From Streptomyces rubradiris (GTDB lineage: Bacteria; Actinomycetota; Actinomycetes; Streptomycetales; Streptomycetaceae): a stretch of DNA of 64,000 bases. Of this stretch, positions 27,773 to 36,470 are shown in pieces; position 1 is the first letter of the stretch; each line of letters opens with the position of its first letter. Where the stretch lies: contig NZ_BNEA01000015.1 of NCBI RefSeq assembly GCF_016860525.1, positions 1,922,001-1,986,000 of the forward strand. Direction: 5' to 3'. Below the pieces are notes generated by a model. The model made no database searches, was not told where the DNA came from, and saw only the letters and a list, made by a program, of their open reading frames with translations. Position numbers and translations under genes: made by a program.

Positions 27773-29221
27773 TTGTACGACCACGCCGACAGCCGGGCAC
27801 GGAAGGGGCGGCAGGCTCCCGCGGCTGCCCGCACGTCCGGGTCACGGGCGGTGGCACCGGCCGCGGCGCTGCTCGCCCTCCAGCGCTCCGCCGGGAACGC
27901 GGCCGTGGTGCAGATGGTGCGCCGGGCCGGGGAGGAGGCGCAGGACGCCCACCGGCACGGCCCCGGCTGCGGCCACGCCGAGGACTCGCAGCCGGTGCAG
28001 CGTTCCGCCGTGCACGCCGTCCTGCGCAGCGGTGGCCGGCCGCTCGACCAGCGGAGCCGCACCGACATGGAGGCCCGTTTCGGCGCCGACTTCTCCGACG
28101 TGCGCGTGCACACCGACGCCGCCGCCCGGGACTCCGCGGCCCAGCTCGGCGCGGTGGCGTACACCTCGGGCAGCCATATCGTCGCCGGCCCCTCCGGCAT
28201 CGACCGGCACACCCTGGCCCATGAGCTGACCCACGTCCTCCAGCAGCGCTCGGGGCCGGTGGCCGGGACCGACCGGGGGAACGGGCTGCGGGTCAGCGAC
28301 CCCTCCGACCGCTTCGAACGGGAGGCGGAGGCCACCGCGCGCCGCGTGCTGAGCGGGCCCGCGAAGTCCTCCGCCCCGGAAGCGGCCTCCCCCGCCGCGG
28401 GTTCCCCGGCGGGCGGGGGCGACGTGCAGCGGATGCAACACCCGGGCAAGATCGACGACGAGGTGGCGCGGCTCGTCGCCCAGGCGGAGCCGAGCATCGA
28501 CGCCTACATCGCCGGCTACGACCAGTGGCAGATCAACCGGACGAACTTCAAGTGGGTGGTGAACAACGACGAACTCAACGACTCCTACGAGACGATCGAG
28601 GCGCAGGTCGGCGACCCCCAGGGGCGCTCCAAGACGGAGCTGCTGCAGGCGCTGGACAGCACCATCCGCGCCGATCTGACCACCACCGCCTCGGAGACGG
28701 TCGCGAGCACCAGGACGGCGGCGGCCATCGCCAAGTACAAGCTGATCCTCGGCCGCACCACCGACACCGGCCGGTGGGCCGAGTACCAGAAGAACAAGGC
28801 CCAGCAACCCGGCGAACTCGACCTGGACGCCCGGATGGGCCGCCGGCTGAACACCACCAAGTGGTCCGTCCCGGTCAACTACGCCTTCATGGACGGCGGT
28901 ATCGAGGAGCGCGCCGTCTTCAAGATCGTCACCAGTCTGGGGCCGCAGATCGAGGGCATGCTCACCTCCGGGCAGCTCAACGCGGCCAACTTCTGGACGG
29001 AGATCGAGAGGTTGGGGGACAGCGCCCTCTGGGACCCCACGAAGGCGCCGGAGGAAGGCGGGCCGCAGGCGATGCTGGGCCACGAGATCCTCCAGCTCAT
29101 CGAGTCCGGTTACCGCTTCTACGACCGGACCAGCGGCTTCGCCCAGGGCAGCCGGCTGGTGGCCGTCCACCCCGACAGGCAGTCGGTCGACCCGAGCGAC
29201 AAGCAGATCCCGCTCACCTGA
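27773..29221 (+). CDS. DUF4157 (eCIS core-domain) protein
   Basis: 482 residues from TTG 27773, which has GGGAGGG 8 bp upstream; in-frame codons further up lack such a site. Near the start is the family segment ALLALQRSAGNAAVVQM. The DUF4157 domain (about 80-165) contains LDQRSRTDMEARFGADFSDV, VRVHTDAAARDSAAQLGAVA and the metallopeptidase-like HELTHVLQQ (His150, Glu151, His154). The C-terminal 250 residues are a unique domain with no motif I recognise. DUF4157 is known to mark cargo or effector proteins of extracellular contractile injection systems. No injection-system structural gene lies in this window. It has no signal peptide. Confidence 0.8.
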   Translation: MYDHADSRARKGRQAPAAARTSGSRAVAPAAALLALQRSAGNAAVVQMVRRAGEEAQDAHRHGPGCGHAEDSQPVQRSAVHAVLRSGGRPLDQRSRTDMEARFGADFSDVRVHTDAAARDSAAQLGAVAYTSGSHIVAGPSGIDRHTLAHELTHVLQQRSGPVAGTDRGNGLRVSDPSDRFEREAEATARRVLSGPAKSSAPEAASPAAGSPAGGGDVQRMQHPGKIDDEVARLVAQAEPSIDAYIAGYDQWQINRTNFKWVVNNDELNDSYETIEAQVGDPQGRSKTELLQALDSTIRADLTTTASETVASTRTAAAIAKYKLILGRTTDTGRWAEYQKNKAQQPGELDLDARMGRRLNTTKWSVPVNYAFMDGGIEERAVFKIVTSLGPQIEGMLTSGQLNAANFWTEIERLGDSALWDPTKAPEEGGPQAMLGHEILQLIESGYRFYDRTSGFAQGSRLVAVHPDRQSVDPSDKQIPLT

Positions 29222-29234
29222 CCCTCCGCAGGGG

Positions 29235-29263
29235 CGAGCGGGCCCGGTCGGCGGGCCCGCTCG
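29235..29263. terminator. Hairpin terminator between the DUF4157 and lacI genes
   Basis: CGAGCGGGCCCG (29235-29246) pairs perfectly with CGGGCCCGCTCG (29252-29263) around GTCGG, 13 bp after the DUF4157 stop codon. Confidence 0.75.
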
Positions 29264-29431
29264 GTCCCGGCACGCCGCCCCCCGCTCCGCTCCGGCACAC
29301 CGGGCTCGCGCGCGTCCGGTCCAGGAGCCCGGACCGGGACCACGAACCCACCGACCGGGCCACCGACCAACGCCTCAATCACAAGCCCGCCACCAGCCCA
29401 CACCTGAGGGCCGGTCCGGTGCGGGACCGGT

Positions 29432-30463
29432 CTACGCCCCCGGCGCCGGTGCCGTGGAGCCGCGGGGGGTCAGGGACGGGGTCGGGACCTGGTGGCCGTC
29501 GGTCTGCACGCCGTTGAGCACGTCGAAGAGGACGCGCGCCACCTCGGCGCCGAAGTGGTGCACGTCGTGACTCATGGCCGACAGGGTCGGATGGGTGATC
29601 CGGCACAGCTGGGAGTCGTCCCACGCCAGCAGCGACACGTCGTCGGGGACGGTGAACCCCATCTCCGCGGCGACGCCCGCCCCCGCGACCGCCATGATGT
29701 CGTTGTCGTAGACGATCGCGGTCGGCCGGTCGGCGGCGAGCAGCAGGGTGCGGGTGGCCCTGGCGCCCTCCTTCTCGTCGAAGCCGGTGGCGATCTGCCG
29801 CGCCTCCGCCAGGCCCAGTTCCCGGACGGTGTCGGCGAAGGCGCGGGTCCGGATGGCGCTGTGTCCCAGGTCGGCCGGGCCGCCGACCCGGGCGACGCGC
29901 CGGTGGCCCAGGGCCGCCAGATAGCGGACGGCCTCGGCGACCGCCGACGCGTCGTCCGTCCAGACCGCCGGGAACGTGCCCGTGAGGCGGGGGTGACCGA
30001 CGGCGACCGCCGGCATGCCGAGCCGCTGCAGGGCGGGCACCCGGGGGTCGTCCTCGCGGAAGTCCACGAGGATGGCGCCGGCGATCATCCGGCCGCGCCA
30101 CCACTCCTGGTAGAGCGCGATCTCCTCGTCCAGGTCCCGCACCAGCCGCAGCAGCAGGGAGCAGGACCGCTCCGCCAGGACGCTCTCGATGCCCGAGATG
30201 AAGTCCATGTAGAACGGCTCCAGGCCGAGCAGCCGGGCGGGCCGGCACAGGGCCAGCCCGACGATGTCGACCCGCTTGCCGGACAGGCTGCGCGCGGTGG
30301 CGCTGGGGGCCCAGCCCAGTTCCCGGGCCGCCGCGAAGATCCGTTCCCGGGTGGCCTCGGAGACGCCGGGCTTGTGGTTGAAGGCGAGCGAGACGGCGCC
30401 CTTGGACACCCCGGCACGCGCCGCGACATCCTTGATGGTGACGCGCTCCCCGGTCCCCTTCAC
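29432..30463 (-). CDS. LacI-family transcriptional regulator
   Basis: A 343-residue LacI/GalR repressor. The DNA-binding headpiece VTIKDVAARAGVSKGAVSLA and the hinge ATARSLSGKRVDIVGLAL precede a periplasmic-binding-protein-like sensor domain. The GTG start at 30463 overlaps the beta-mannosidase stop by 4 bp (GTGA), so the two genes are translationally coupled. Its likely operator is the CG-centred dyad at 32974-32987 between this operon and the importer operon. The inducer would be a beta-mannoside. The operon structure and site are seen; the ligand is inferred. Confidence 0.9.
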   Translation of the reverse strand: MKGTGERVTIKDVAARAGVSKGAVSLAFNHKPGVSEATRERIFAAARELGWAPSATARSLSGKRVDIVGLALCRPARLLGLEPFYMDFISGIESVLAERSCSLLLRLVRDLDEEIALYQEWWRGRMIAGAILVDFREDDPRVPALQRLGMPAVAVGHPRLTGTFPAVWTDDASAVAEAVRYLAALGHRRVARVGGPADLGHSAIRTRAFADTVRELGLAEARQIATGFDEKEGARATRTLLLAADRPTAIVYDNDIMAVAGAGVAAEMGFTVPDDVSLLAWDDSQLCRITHPTLSAMSHDVHHFGAEVARVLFDVLNGVQTDGHQVPTPSLTPRGSTAPAPGA

Positions 30464-32895
30464 CCGAGGTCCACGCAGAACAGGGCGGCTTCGACGGCGT
30501 CCACGGCGACCGGGCCGCAGCCCTCGACCCGGATGCGTGCGCGCTCACCGGGCAGGAGGGTCTGCCGGCCGCGGTCGCAGACGGCGGCCGGGCCCAGCCG
30601 GTCGGGCTGGAGCAGAAGGTCTCTGACGAGGGTCTGGGCGCTCACCACGACGTCGACTCTATCCCCCGGGCCGGGCACGGGCTCCAGGGTGACGTCGTAC
30701 CGGGGGCTGGGGTAGGCGAAGTCCTTGTCGGGGACGGGGAAATGGAGTGCGCGCAGTCCTTCCCCGCTCCCGGCGCCGCCCGGGCGGGGGGCCTCCCCGG
30801 CGTCCGCTACCAGGAATTCCCTGCCGGTCCGCGGGTCCGGTACGAGGTGTCCGGGGACCGGGACGCGGGCGACCGAGCGGGGGTCCGCGGCCGGCTCGAC
30901 CACGGCTTCGGCGAGCGTGGTGCCGTCGGCGTCGACCCGGCGCAGGGTCACCGCCGGCCGCCAGGGCGTGGCGGCCTGGTTGACCGCGGCGAGCACCAGG
31001 CCGCCGGGGTCCGGGCACAGGGTGAGCAGCCGGTCGGCGTAGACGCGGCGCAGCTCGTGGTAGAGCGGTTTGGGGCGGCCGTCGCCGTCGATGGCGGCCC
31101 AGGAGGTCACCGGCCAGCAGTCGTTGAGCTGCCAGACCACCGTGCCGGCGCACACCGGCCAGTGGGAGCGCCAGTGTTCGACGCCGGCGGCGACGGCGCG
31201 GGCCTGCACGAGCTGGGTCAGGTAGTGCCAGCGGTCGAAGTCGTCCTCCGGCAGCGGGAAGTGGCGGGCGACGCCGCGGTTCAGCTTGCCGTTGCCGTCC
31301 TCGGCCTTCTGGTGGTGGAGCATGCCCGGGGAGCCGGGCGCGAGGGGCTCGCCGGGCAGCGCGCGGCGCAGGGTGGCCAGGGCCGGCGGTGCCTGCCAGC
31401 CGAACTCGGCGACGAAGCGGGGCACGGTCGCCCGGTACTCGGCGTAGTCCTGGCGGTTCCACACCTCCCAGGAGTGGTGGGTGCCGTGGGCGGGGTCGTT
31501 GGGGTGGTGGTCCCAGGAGCCGGACCAGGGGCTGCCCGCGGTGTAGGGGCGGGTCGGGTCGAGTTCGGCGACGATGCGGGGCAGCAGGCCCAGGTAGTAG
31601 CCCTCGCCCCAGGAGTCCCCGGCGAGCGGGCCCTCCCAGTCCCAGTCGCGGAAGCCCCACAGGTTCTCGTTGTTGCCGTTCCACAGCGCCAGCGAGGGGT
31701 GCGGCATCAGCCGGACGACGTTGTCGCGCGCCTCGGCCTCGATCTCCCCGCGCAGCGGCTGTTCCTCCGGGTAGGCGGCGCAGGCGAAGAGGAAGTCCTG
31801 CCAGACCATCAGGCCCAGCTCGTCGCAGGCGTCGTAGAACGCCTCGTCCTCGTAGATGCCGCCGCCCCACACCCGGACCAGGTCGACGCCCGCGTCCGCG
31901 GCCTGGGTGAGCCGGGTGCGGTAGCGCTCGGGGGCGATCCGGGAGGGGAAGGCGTCGTCGGGGATCCAGTTGACGCCCCGGGCGAAGACCCGTACGCCGT
32001 TGACGACCAGGGTGAAGCCGGTGCCGTGTTCGTCGGCGGAGCGGTCCAGCTCGATCGTGCGGAAGCCGATCCGGCGGTGCCAGGTGTCGAGCGGGCCGCT
32101 GTCGTCGCTCAGGGTGAGACCGAGGTCGTACAGGGGCTGTTCGCCGTATCCGCGCGGCCACCACAGGCGCGGGTCGGGAACGTCCAGGCTCAGGACCGTT
32201 TCGTCGCCGGTGAGTTCGGCCTCGGCCCGGACGCCGGCCGTCTGCGCCGTGACGCGCAGGCGCCGGTCCCGTCCCCGCTCGGTGCGCTCCACGCGCAGCC
32301 GTACCTCGACGCGGCCGGTGCCCTCGGCCACGGTGACCTGGGGCCGCACCTCGGCCAGCCGGGCGGTGGACCAGTGCTCCAGCCGGACCGGCCGCCAGAT
32401 GCCCGCGGTGACCAGGGTGGGCCCCCAGTCCCAGCCGAAGTTGCACGCCATCTTCCGGATGTACTGGGAGGGTTCGGGATAGACGTTGGGCCGCTCCCCC
32501 GTCACCGCGCGGACGGCCGCCGCCTCGTCGTAGGCGGAGGCGAAGCGGACCTCCAGTTCGCCGGTGCGTCCGGTGACGTCGAAGCGGTAGGTGCGGTGCA
32601 TGTTGCGGGTGGTGCCGAGGGGGCGGCCCGCGAGGGTGAGGTACGCGGCCGTGTCGAGGCCCTCGAAGACGAGGTCGGTGCGCTCGTGGCCGCTGTCGTG
32701 GCCGAGCCGGCGGACGTAGGTCCAGGCGCGGCGGCCCACCCAGGCGACGTCCGTCTCGTTGCGGGCGAGGAAGGGGTCGGGAATGGCCCCGGCGGCGAGG
32801 AGGTCGGTGTGGACGCAACCGGGCACCCGGGCGTCCAGCAGCTCCTCGCCGTGGCGCAGGCTCCAGCCCTCGGTGAGCTGGGTGACGTCCTTCAT
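30460..32895 (-). CDS. GH2 beta-mannosidase
   Basis: Cytosolic exo-beta-mannosidase of 811 residues that releases mannose from beta-manno-oligosaccharides. The start is ATG 32895 (MKDVTQLTEGWSLRHGEELL) with GGAG 7 bp upstream; an upstream ATG would run into the operator. The order is sugar-binding jelly roll, immunoglobulin-like domain and TIM barrel. NMHRTYRFDV, KMACNFGWDWGPTLVTAGIW and RVWGGGIYEDEAFYDACDEL are family landmarks. WNGNNENLWGF has the acid/base Glu and FVAEFGWQ the nucleophile. No signal peptide is seen, so substrates must first enter through the adjacent ABC importer. Confidence 0.93.
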   Translation of the reverse strand: MKDVTQLTEGWSLRHGEELLDARVPGCVHTDLLAAGAIPDPFLARNETDVAWVGRRAWTYVRRLGHDSGHERTDLVFEGLDTAAYLTLAGRPLGTTRNMHRTYRFDVTGRTGELEVRFASAYDEAAAVRAVTGERPNVYPEPSQYIRKMACNFGWDWGPTLVTAGIWRPVRLEHWSTARLAEVRPQVTVAEGTGRVEVRLRVERTERGRDRRLRVTAQTAGVRAEAELTGDETVLSLDVPDPRLWWPRGYGEQPLYDLGLTLSDDSGPLDTWHRRIGFRTIELDRSADEHGTGFTLVVNGVRVFARGVNWIPDDAFPSRIAPERYRTRLTQAADAGVDLVRVWGGGIYEDEAFYDACDELGLMVWQDFLFACAAYPEEQPLRGEIEAEARDNVVRLMPHPSLALWNGNNENLWGFRDWDWEGPLAGDSWGEGYYLGLLPRIVAELDPTRPYTAGSPWSGSWDHHPNDPAHGTHHSWEVWNRQDYAEYRATVPRFVAEFGWQAPPALATLRRALPGEPLAPGSPGMLHHQKAEDGNGKLNRGVARHFPLPEDDFDRWHYLTQLVQARAVAAGVEHWRSHWPVCAGTVVWQLNDCWPVTSWAAIDGDGRPKPLYHELRRVYADRLLTLCPDPGGLVLAAVNQAATPWRPAVTLRRVDADGTTLAEAVVEPAADPRSVARVPVPGHLVPDPRTGREFLVADAGEAPRPGGAGSGEGLRALHFPVPDKDFAYPSPRYDVTLEPVPGPGDRVDVVVSAQTLVRDLLLQPDRLGPAAVCDRGRQTLLPGERARIRVEGCGPVAVDAVEAALFCVDLG

Positions 32896-32973
32896 GGTGC
32901 GGCTCCAATCGCCTGGCTCAGGCCGGTCTGAGGACAACGGCGCACAACCTAACGTGCGAACCACCCCCTGTCT

Positions 32974-32987
32974 ATAAACCGGTCTAT
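32974..32987. promoter_or_regulatory. LacI-type operator of the beta-mannoside locus
   Basis: ATAAACCGGTCTAT is a CG-centred near-palindrome with one asymmetric pair. It sits in the divergent interval between the mannosidase-lacI operon (79 bp away) and the importer operon, where one site could control both. Confidence 0.55.
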
Positions 32988-33162
32988 CTACGCATCCGCA
33001 ATGAGCCCAAGAGAAAAGAGCACGTCAGAAGATCGCGGCTCCGGCGACGGTAACGATTGTGCATCACGCTGGAAATTGGAGCTTTACCGGTTCATCAGCG
33101 GCTGCCATAGTGCCGACATCCCACTCGCAGAGCTGAGCCGCGATCCTGGAGGAGTTGGGCAC

Positions 33163-34497
33163 ATGGGGAAGAACACGACGTTCGCGGGGCGTCGGTGGCG
33201 CGGCGGGCTGCTGGCCGCCGCGGTGCTGACCGCCGCGGGGTGCGGCGGCGGGGGCGCGGTCTCCGGCGAGACGGCGAAGGCCCCGGCCGACCCGGCCGGG
33301 GCCTCGGGCACGATCAAGGTCCTCACCCACCGCACCGACCTCGTGCAGAACGGGACGATGGCCCGGTACGCCGAGGAGTTCAACAAGGTCTACCCCGGGG
33401 TGAAGGTGAAGTTCGAGGCCCTCACCGACTACGAGGGGGAGGTCAAGATCCGGATGAACACCGACGACTACGGTGACGTCCTGATGATCCCGGCCGCCGT
33501 GGCCAAGAACGACTACCCGAAGTTCTTCGCCCCCCTCGGCACCGCCGCCGAACTGGGCGGCACCTACCGGTTCAGCGACAAGACCGAGGTCGGCGGCAAG
33601 GTCTACGGCATCGCCCAGTTCGGCACGGCCAACGGCTTCGTCTACAACAAGGCCGTCTGGAAGAAGGCCGGCGTCACCGACTGGCCTGCCACGCCGGCCG
33701 AGTTCCTGGCCGGCCTGCGGGCCGTGAAGGCGAGGACGGACGCCCTGCCGTACTACACGAACTTCAAGGACGGCTGGCCGCTGACCGCCTGGAGCAACAG
33801 CATCGGCTCCGTCAGCTGCGACGCCAGGGCCGGTGACAAGCTCGCCGGCGCCGTCTCGCCCTGGCGCGAGGGCGGCGAACTGCGCACGATCGACACCCTG
33901 CTCCACGACATCGTCAAGGGCGGCCTGGCGGAGAAGGACCCCAGCACCACCAACTGGGAGGCGTCCAAGGGCCTGATCGCGCGGGGCGAGGTCGCCACCA
34001 TGCAGCTCGGCTCCTGGGCCATCACCCAGATGCGCGACGCGGCGAAGAAGGCCGGTACCGACCCGGACGACATCGGCTTCATGCCCTTCCCCGTGCGGAA
34101 GGACGGCACGTACTGCGCCGTTCTCGCCTCCGACTACCAGCAGGCCGTCAACGCCCACTCCGCGCACAAGGCGGCGGCACGCGCCTGGATCGACTGGTTC
34201 ACCCAGAAGTCCGGCTACGCGAACGCGGAAGGCGCCGTCCCGGCCCTGAAGTCCGCCGCGATGCCCGGCACGCTGAAGGACTTCACCGACAACGATGTCA
34301 CCTTCCTGGAGCGGTCCGAGGCGCGGACCGGTGAGGTCAACGCGATCGACAACGCGGCCGAGATCGGGCTGAACAAGCCCGACTACCGCCAGAAGCTGGT
34401 CGACCTCGCCCGCGGCGCGCAGCGCGGCAGTCTCGACGGCTACTTCGCCGACCTGGACAAGCGGTGGAACGAGGCGGCACGGACCGCAGGTTCCTGA
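33163..34497 (+). CDS. Sugar ABC transporter substrate-binding lipoprotein
   Basis: Extracellular binding protein (444 residues) of a CUT1 importer. The start is ATG 33163 behind GGAGGAG. A signal peptide ends in LTAAGC (Cys27 region), followed by a short linker and a family-1 solute-binding fold (GTIKVLTHRTDLVQNGTMAR, KVYGIAQFGTANGFVYNKAV, ATMQLGSWAITQMRDAAKK). It is first in an operon with two permeases and no ATPase, as is usual in Streptomyces, where one shared MsiK-type ATPase serves many importers. Context with the beta-mannosidase and LacI gene suggests manno-oligosaccharides as substrate. Confidence 0.9.
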   Translation: MGKNTTFAGRRWRGGLLAAAVLTAAGCGGGGAVSGETAKAPADPAGASGTIKVLTHRTDLVQNGTMARYAEEFNKVYPGVKVKFEALTDYEGEVKIRMNTDDYGDVLMIPAAVAKNDYPKFFAPLGTAAELGGTYRFSDKTEVGGKVYGIAQFGTANGFVYNKAVWKKAGVTDWPATPAEFLAGLRAVKARTDALPYYTNFKDGWPLTAWSNSIGSVSCDARAGDKLAGAVSPWREGGELRTIDTLLHDIVKGGLAEKDPSTTNWEASKGLIARGEVATMQLGSWAITQMRDAAKKAGTDPDDIGFMPFPVRKDGTYCAVLASDYQQAVNAHSAHKAAARAWIDWFTQKSGYANAEGAVPALKSAAMPGTLKDFTDNDVTFLERSEARTGEVNAIDNAAEIGLNKPDYRQKLVDLARGAQRGSLDGYFADLDKRWNEAARTAGS

Positions 34498-34610
34498 ACG
34501 GCGCCGGGCCCGACCGCCCGTGGCCCGTACGCGCGACCGCCCGCAGCCCGTACGCGCCCCGGCCGGTCTCGTTGCCGCCGGGCGGGGCGCCCGCCGCCGT
34601 ACCACCCGCG

Positions 34611-34650
34611 AAGACGGAAGGCCGAGATGGAAGACGGAAGGCCGAGATGA
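34611..34650 (+). repeat. 20-bp tandem duplication over a start region
   Basis: Two copies of AAGACGGAAGGCCGAGATG(G/A) at 34611-34630 and 34631-34650. Each holds a ribosome site and an ATG. The first ATG (34627) opens a 7-codon frame, MEDGRPR, whose TGA (34648-34650) overlaps the real permease ATG at 34647. Confidence 0.85.
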
Positions 34651-35606
34651 CCGAGACGACCCGTACGGCACCCGCCAAGGTGCCCCGCGCCGCCACAACA
34701 CCGGGCGGGGCGCCCACGCCGGACGGCAGCCGCCGGGGCGGCCGGGCGCTGCGCCGGCTGACCCCCTGGCTGTTCCTCGCCGTTCCCCTGGCCCTGCTGG
34801 TGACGTTCACCTATGTGCCGGTCGGGAACATGATCTACTACAGCTTCACCGACTGGGACGGCGTCAGTCCCGACCGCCGCTTCACCGGCGTCGACAACTA
34901 CCGGCAGATCTTCACCCGGCCCGAGCTGTTCCGGGTGTTCTTCGTCAGCTTCTACTACCTCGCCGCCTCGGCCGCGCAGATCGTGATCGCCCTGTACTTC
35001 GCGACCGTGCTCAGCTTCGACCTGCGCTTCCGCAATCTGTTCAAGGGCATCCTGTTCTTCCCCTACCTGATCAACGGCGTGGCCATCGGCTTCGTCTTCC
35101 TGTACTTCTTCCAGGACGGCGGCACCCTCGACTCAGTGCTGTCCTGGTTCGGCGCCGGCTCCGGCCATGCCTGGCTCGGCGATCCCGAGTCGGCCAACAC
35201 CTCCCTGGCCGGGGTGTCCGTGTGGCGGTTCACCGGGCTGAACTTCGTGCTGTTCCTCGGCGCGATCCAGTCGATCCCGGGGGAACTGTACGAGGCCGCC
35301 CAGCTCGACGGGGCCTCCCGCTGGCAGCAGTTCCGGCACATCATCGCCCCGGGCATCCGGCCGGTGGTCGGCCTGAGCGTCATCCTGGCCGTGTCCGGCT
35401 CACTGTCGGTGTTCGAGATCCCCTACATCATGACCGGCGGGGCGACCGGTACGACGACGTTCGTCATCCAGACGGTCAAGCTCGCCTTCCAGTTCAACAA
35501 GACCGGTCTGGCCTCGGCCGCCGCCGTCGTCCTGCTCCTGATCATCCTGCTGATCACCTGGATCCAGCGCCGCCTCGTGCCCGACGAGAAGGTGGACCTC
35601 GTATGA
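34647..35606 (+). CDS. Sugar ABC transporter permease (MalF type)
   Basis: Six-helix membrane permease of 319 residues. WLFLAVPLALLVTFTYVPVG is the first helix, and the EAA loop that contacts the ATPase is EAAQLDGASRWQQFRHIIAP. The start is ATG 34647, the second of two start codons made by a 20-bp duplication. It ends in an ATGA overlap with the next permease. It forms the importer with the binding protein upstream and the MalG-type permease downstream. Confidence 0.92.
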   Translation: MTETTRTAPAKVPRAATTPGGAPTPDGSRRGGRALRRLTPWLFLAVPLALLVTFTYVPVGNMIYYSFTDWDGVSPDRRFTGVDNYRQIFTRPELFRVFFVSFYYLAASAAQIVIALYFATVLSFDLRFRNLFKGILFFPYLINGVAIGFVFLYFFQDGGTLDSVLSWFGAGSGHAWLGDPESANTSLAGVSVWRFTGLNFVLFLGAIQSIPGELYEAAQLDGASRWQQFRHIIAPGIRPVVGLSVILAVSGSLSVFEIPYIMTGGATGTTTFVIQTVKLAFQFNKTGLASAAAVVLLLIILLITWIQRRLVPDEKVDLV

Positions 35607-36445
35607 CCTCGCCCCTGCCCGCCCGCCGCCGGACCGGCCCCGCGCTGACCTATCTGTCGCTGGTCGTCGCCTCGCTGGTGGTGCTGGTCCCGCTCGCCGT
35701 CGTCTTCCTGACCTCGCTGAAGACCTCCGAGGAGGTCGCGGAGGGCGGTGCGCTGTCGCCGCCGGGCGACTGGCTGAACTTCGGCAACTACGTGACGGCG
35801 TTCAACGACGGCAAGATGCTGTCCGCCTTCGTCAACACGGCCGTCATCCTGCTGTTCTCCCTCACCGGCACGGTGCTCATCGGGTCGATGACCGCGTACG
35901 CCATCGACCGTTTCCGCTTCCGGCTGAAGAAACCCGTGATGGCGCTGTTCCTCATCGCCACCCTGGTGCCCGGGGTCACCACACAGGTGGCGACCTTCCA
36001 AGTGGTCAACAGCTTCGGGCTGTTCAACACCATCTGGGCGCCGGTCCTGCTCTACATGGGCACGGACATCGTCTCGATCTACATCTTCCTGCAGTTCGTC
36101 CGCGGCATCCCGGTGTCCCTGGACGAGGCGGCGCGGCTGGACGGGGCCAACTCCCTCACCATCTACTGGCGGATCATCCTGCCCCTGCTGAAACCGGCGA
36201 TCGCCACGGTCGTCATCATCAAGGGGATCACCGTGTACAACGACTTCTACATCCCCTTCCTGTACATGCCGTCCGAGGACCTCGGCACCGTCTCCACCGC
36301 CCTGTTCCGCTTCAAGGGCCCGTTCGGCGCGCACTGGGAGAACATCTCGGCCGGCACGATCCTCGTGATCGTGCCGACCCTCGTCGTCTTCCTGTTCCTC
36401 CAGCGCTACATCTACAACGGCTTCGCGCAGGGCGCGACCAAGTGA
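35603..36445 (+). CDS. Sugar ABC transporter permease (MalG type)
   Basis: Second membrane subunit, 280 residues, overlapping its partner by 4 bp. The first helix is YLSLVVASLVVLVPLAVVFL, and the EAA loop reads EAARLDGANSLTIYWRIILP. It is the last gene of the importer operon and converges on galU with 25 bp between the stop codons and no obvious terminator, so read-through antisense to galU is possible. Confidence 0.92.
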   Translation: MTSPLPARRRTGPALTYLSLVVASLVVLVPLAVVFLTSLKTSEEVAEGGALSPPGDWLNFGNYVTAFNDGKMLSAFVNTAVILLFSLTGTVLIGSMTAYAIDRFRFRLKKPVMALFLIATLVPGVTTQVATFQVVNSFGLFNTIWAPVLLYMGTDIVSIYIFLQFVRGIPVSLDEAARLDGANSLTIYWRIILPLLKPAIATVVIIKGITVYNDFYIPFLYMPSEDLGTVSTALFRFKGPFGAHWENISAGTILVIVPTLVVFLFLQRYIYNGFAQGATK

Positions 36446-36470
36446 TCCGCGTGAGGGGGCGGTGGCGGGC

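Noticed and set aside
33001..33162. Upstream ATG for the binding-protein gene
   Set aside because: ATG 33001 would place 54 non-hydrophobic residues before the signal peptide. ATG 33163 has GGAGGAG and starts a lipoprotein signal.
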